A stretch of 7,295 nt of DNA, from positions 1-7,295 of the forward strand of contig CALGLY010000631.1 of the NCBI GenBank assembly GCA_937959095.1, given 5' to 3'. Source of the DNA: an uncultured Saprospiraceae bacterium. Lineage in GTDB: Bacteria > Bacteroidota > Bacteroidia > Chitinophagales > Saprospiraceae. Under the pieces are notes generated by a model, which ran no database searches, was not told the origin of the DNA, and saw only the letters and a program-made list of their open reading frames with translations. This document shows, piece after piece, positions 5,400 to 7,295 of this stretch (its first letter is position 1; each line of letters begins with the position of its first letter). Position numbers and translations under genes: made by a program.

Positions 5400-5570
5400 A
5401 TGAAGATTAAATTATTAGTACTCGCCCTTTTCTTAACTGCTACTCAATATAGCGAAGCCCAAATCGGGCGACTTGCTTTAAGTCCATTGCAAACACTAGA
5501 GCAAAACATAGCGAAAACGGATATCACCATCGTCTACTCTCGACCAGCGAAACGAGATATTTCTTTTTAG
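5400..5570 (+). pseudogene. DUF2911-family secreted protein, truncated after 56 codons
   Basis: The product starts with a clear signal peptide (MKIKLLVLALFLTATQYSEAQ, residues 1-21). It continues with the recognisable N-terminus of DUF2911 proteins: LSPLQTLEQNIAKTDITIVYSRPAKRD (about 26-52), where the family typically has 'SP.QT..Q.IG.T.ITV.YSRP..KGR'. A TAG at 5568-5570 stops it where family members usually continue with an F-G-x-L-x-P-Y/F-x-x-x-W-R-x-G-A-N block. None of that block is seen downstream: the same frame has a second stop (about 5589) and the other frame runs only to about 5610. Full-length members are about 170-190 residues, so two thirds is missing. This favours deletion rather than a single frameshift. 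The in-frame TTG at 5385 is a poorer start than the ATG at 5400. Confidence 0.75.
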
Positions 5571-5649
5571 GGCGAAGGAAAAAACGAATAGAATTCACAC
5601 ACTAACGTAAAAATAGCGATGCTTAAAAATGCAATGACTAGAATGGCGT

Positions 5650-5657
5650 TATATTTG
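5650..5657 (+). promoter_or_regulatory. Likely porZ promoter -7 box (TATATTTG)
   Basis: TATATTTG is an exact match to the Bacteroidota -7 consensus TAnnTTTG. It would start a transcript near 5663, about 19 bases before the porZ ATG. No TTTG -33 element is evident upstream. It suggests that porZ has its own promoter rather than reading through from the DUF2911 remnant. Confidence 0.5.
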
Positions 5658-5681
5658 TAACAAACAAACTAATCTCTAGCT

Positions 5682-7295
5682 ATGCGCCTATTCATATATC
5701 TTCTTTTTTGCTGTTTTACATTGCCGCTTCTTGCTCAAAATGACCTTGCATTGGGACAATGGAAATCGCATCTGCCTTATCGGAAAAGCGCGTATGTAAC
5801 GCAGAGTAATGACCGCATTTTTTACGCCACGGACTTTTCCATACTTGCACTCGATAAAGCGGATCTTTCTGTAGAGTATTTCTCTAAAATAAAAGGCTTA
5901 AGCAATGTAGGTGTGAAGCTAGTAAAATACAATTCCTATAGCGATGTATTGATTGTGGTCTATAAAAATGGGGTAATTGATTTGTTGAAAAAAGATGGAA
6001 CGACGGTCTTAAATCAAATTAAAAATTTCAGAAATATTGTTGGCGAAAAAAGTATCAATGAAGTGCATGTCGCCAACGATTCTATTGTTTATTTGGCTGC
6101 AAGTTATGGCGTATCCAAGCTTAATATTCGGAAAGGAGAATTTGTTTTTACGACTTTTACTGGTGCAATAGTGCATGATGTAGAGGTATTTCAAAGCCAA
6201 ATTTATGCTGCTACGGAAGAGGGCATTTATCGCGTAGCAGAGGATAATCCATTGCCCGATAATTTTGAAAATTGGGAAGCCCTTCGCAATAGTTTCGATT
6301 TTCCTGGAGACTATAGCAGCAATAGCCTTGCGGTTTTTGAAGAACAACTTTTTTTGAACCTTGATGAAGCTATCGTTGCTTTTGATGGCACGGGCTTAGA
6401 TAGTATTTATCAAGAAGAAAATTATATACCTGCTTATCTTTCCAAGGAAGGTGCAGGGCTTGTAGTGGGGCTCACACGCGGTACGCAGCAACAAGGCAAA
6501 TTGCTCTATTTTCGGACGACTAATGACTTTGCGACGCTTTCGAGTAGCTGTGTTTTCAATCCTTTCTTTGCTATTGAAGATTCCAAAAAGCAGGGTTTTA
6601 TTTGGTTCGCAGATCAAGCACGAGGTTTCAAATATCTAGAAAATGTAAACGATGGCGCATGCAAGAATCTAAGTTTCAATTCGCCTTATTCGCATCATGT
6701 CCAATCTATAGTAATAGAAGAGGATACGGTATGGGTAGCCGCGGGTGGCACAGATAGACGACAAGGATACCTCTTTCGTTCGGATGGTTTTTTTGCCTAT
6801 AGTAATAACCAGTGGGAGGAATTCAATACGCGCGTTACGCCTGAATTGCAAGGAAAAGAGCTGTGGGATTTTATGGATATTGCCATTCATCCAGTCAGTC
6901 GAAAATTGTATGCTGCTGCTTTCATCGAAGGTTTAGTAGAGTGGGACGGCAAACAATTTACGATTTATAATGATAGTAATTCGAGCCTAAATAATGCGGT
7001 AGGAGATGAGACGCGAACGCGCGTAAGTAATCTTGATTTTGATACAGAAAATAACCTTTGGATTACGAATCACCTTGCGGAACGTCCAATTTCGGTACTG
7101 AAAAACGATGGCACTTGGCAAAGCTTTGCAGGTATAGGAAGTTGTAGTAACGAAAATCAACTTACGCAAGTACTAGTGGATGAAAATAACTATAAATGGT
7201 TTGTGACGGGGAGTTCTAGTGGTGGCATATTGGTGTATGATACAGGAGCAACTATAGATGATACAAGTGATGATCGCTGTCGACTTTTCACGGCT
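5682..7295 (+). CDS. porZ: Type IX secretion system protein PorZ (5' part, runs off the window)
   Basis: PorZ is part of the PorU-PorV-PorQ-PorZ attachment complex at the cell surface. There it supports the sortase PorU, which removes the C-terminal signal of secreted cargo and links it to A-type lipopolysaccharide. The frame is open for 538 codons from the ATG at 5682 to the edge; the family is about 770-800 residues, so roughly the last third is missing. Residues 1-19 are a signal peptide (RLFIYLLFCCFTLPLLAQ). The mature protein opens with the family signature: W27-K-S-H-L-P-Y33, then NDRIFYAT (43-50), SKIKGLSNVGV (68-78) and a VVYKNGVIDLL stretch (92-102). This matches the usual PorZ 'W..HLPY...GLSD.G...Y...NG.IDL' pattern. 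Repeated 'xxVWVAAGG', 'KLYAAAFIEGLVEWDG' and 'NNLWITNHLAE' blades indicate beta-propellers. There is no frame break. Confidence 0.88.
   Translation, partial: MRLFIYLLFCCFTLPLLAQNDLALGQWKSHLPYRKSAYVTQSNDRIFYATDFSILALDKADLSVEYFSKIKGLSNVGVKLVKYNSYSDVLIVVYKNGVIDLLKKDGTTVLNQIKNFRNIVGEKSINEVHVANDSIVYLAASYGVSKLNIRKGEFVFTTFTGAIVHDVEVFQSQIYAATEEGIYRVAEDNPLPDNFENWEALRNSFDFPGDYSSNSLAVFEEQLFLNLDEAIVAFDGTGLDSIYQEENYIPAYLSKEGAGLVVGLTRGTQQQGKLLYFRTTNDFATLSSSCVFNPFFAIEDSKKQGFIWFADQARGFKYLENVNDGACKNLSFNSPYSHHVQSIVIEEDTVWVAAGGTDRRQGYLFRSDGFFAYSNNQWEEFNTRVTPELQGKELWDFMDIAIHPVSRKLYAAAFIEGLVEWDGKQFTIYNDSNSSLNNAVGDETRTRVSNLDFDTENNLWITNHLAERPISVLKNDGTWQSFAGIGSCSNENQLTQVLVDENNYKWFVTGSSSGGILVYDTGATIDDTSDDRCRLFTA

Noticed and set aside
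5571..5649. Search for the missing DUF2911 core after the stop at 5568
   Set aside because: All three forward frames close within a few dozen bases and none shows the conserved W-R-x-G-A-N block, so a simple frameshift cannot rescue the gene.
6009..6890. Several reverse-strand open frames opposite porZ
   Set aside because: porZ is uninterrupted on the + strand for 538 codons with family motifs, and the opposite frames are its shadows.

Overview
The window looks like chromosomal DNA of a low-GC member of the Bacteroidota (Cytophagia/Saprospiria-like). I infer this from four things: the start of a PorZ-type type IX secretion protein, which occurs only in that phylum; several secreted proteins with short signal peptides ending in A-Q; starts with A-rich leaders and no clear Shine-Dalgarno sequence; and TAnnTTTG boxes of the Bacteroidota -7 type before several genes. 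All supportable genes are on the + strand.

Layout. Positions 1-227 hold two large inverted repeats. A tRNA (guanine-N7-)-methyltransferase gene (trmB, 228-917) follows, with a GTG start. A gene-free stretch (918-1454) carries small hairpins, a 110-bp non-coding element with 20-bp terminal inverted repeats and a perfect 8-bp target duplication (a MITE, 1187-1296), and a promoter with two BlaI/MecI-like operators (1400-1436). These control a two-gene operon: a BlaI/MecI-family repressor (1455-1844) and a membrane M56 metallopeptidase of BlaR1 type (1868-3646). In the peptidase the usual penicillin-binding sensor is replaced by a Cys-containing ankyrin-repeat domain. A stable hairpin follows at 3732-3758.

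Next come a secreted NTF2/lumazine-binding-like protein (3900-4349) and a 480-bp gene-free region. That region is unusually rich in repeats: a terminator, palindromes nested in one another and an imperfect 25-bp direct repeat. After it lie a secreted DinB-like protein (4829-5383) and a DUF2911 gene cut to its first 56 codons (5400-5570). The window ends inside porZ (5682 to the edge), which is open for all 538 visible codons.

How the genes work together. The clearest functional unit is the repressor/protease pair. By analogy with BlaI-BlaR1, a periplasmic signal would activate the cytoplasmic zinc protease, which would lead to loss of the repressor and opening of the twin operators. The signal and the regulon cannot be read from this window, which shows no beta-lactamase. 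trmB and porZ are independent housekeeping and secretion genes. The DinB-like and DUF2911 genes look like one transcription unit whose second member has decayed.
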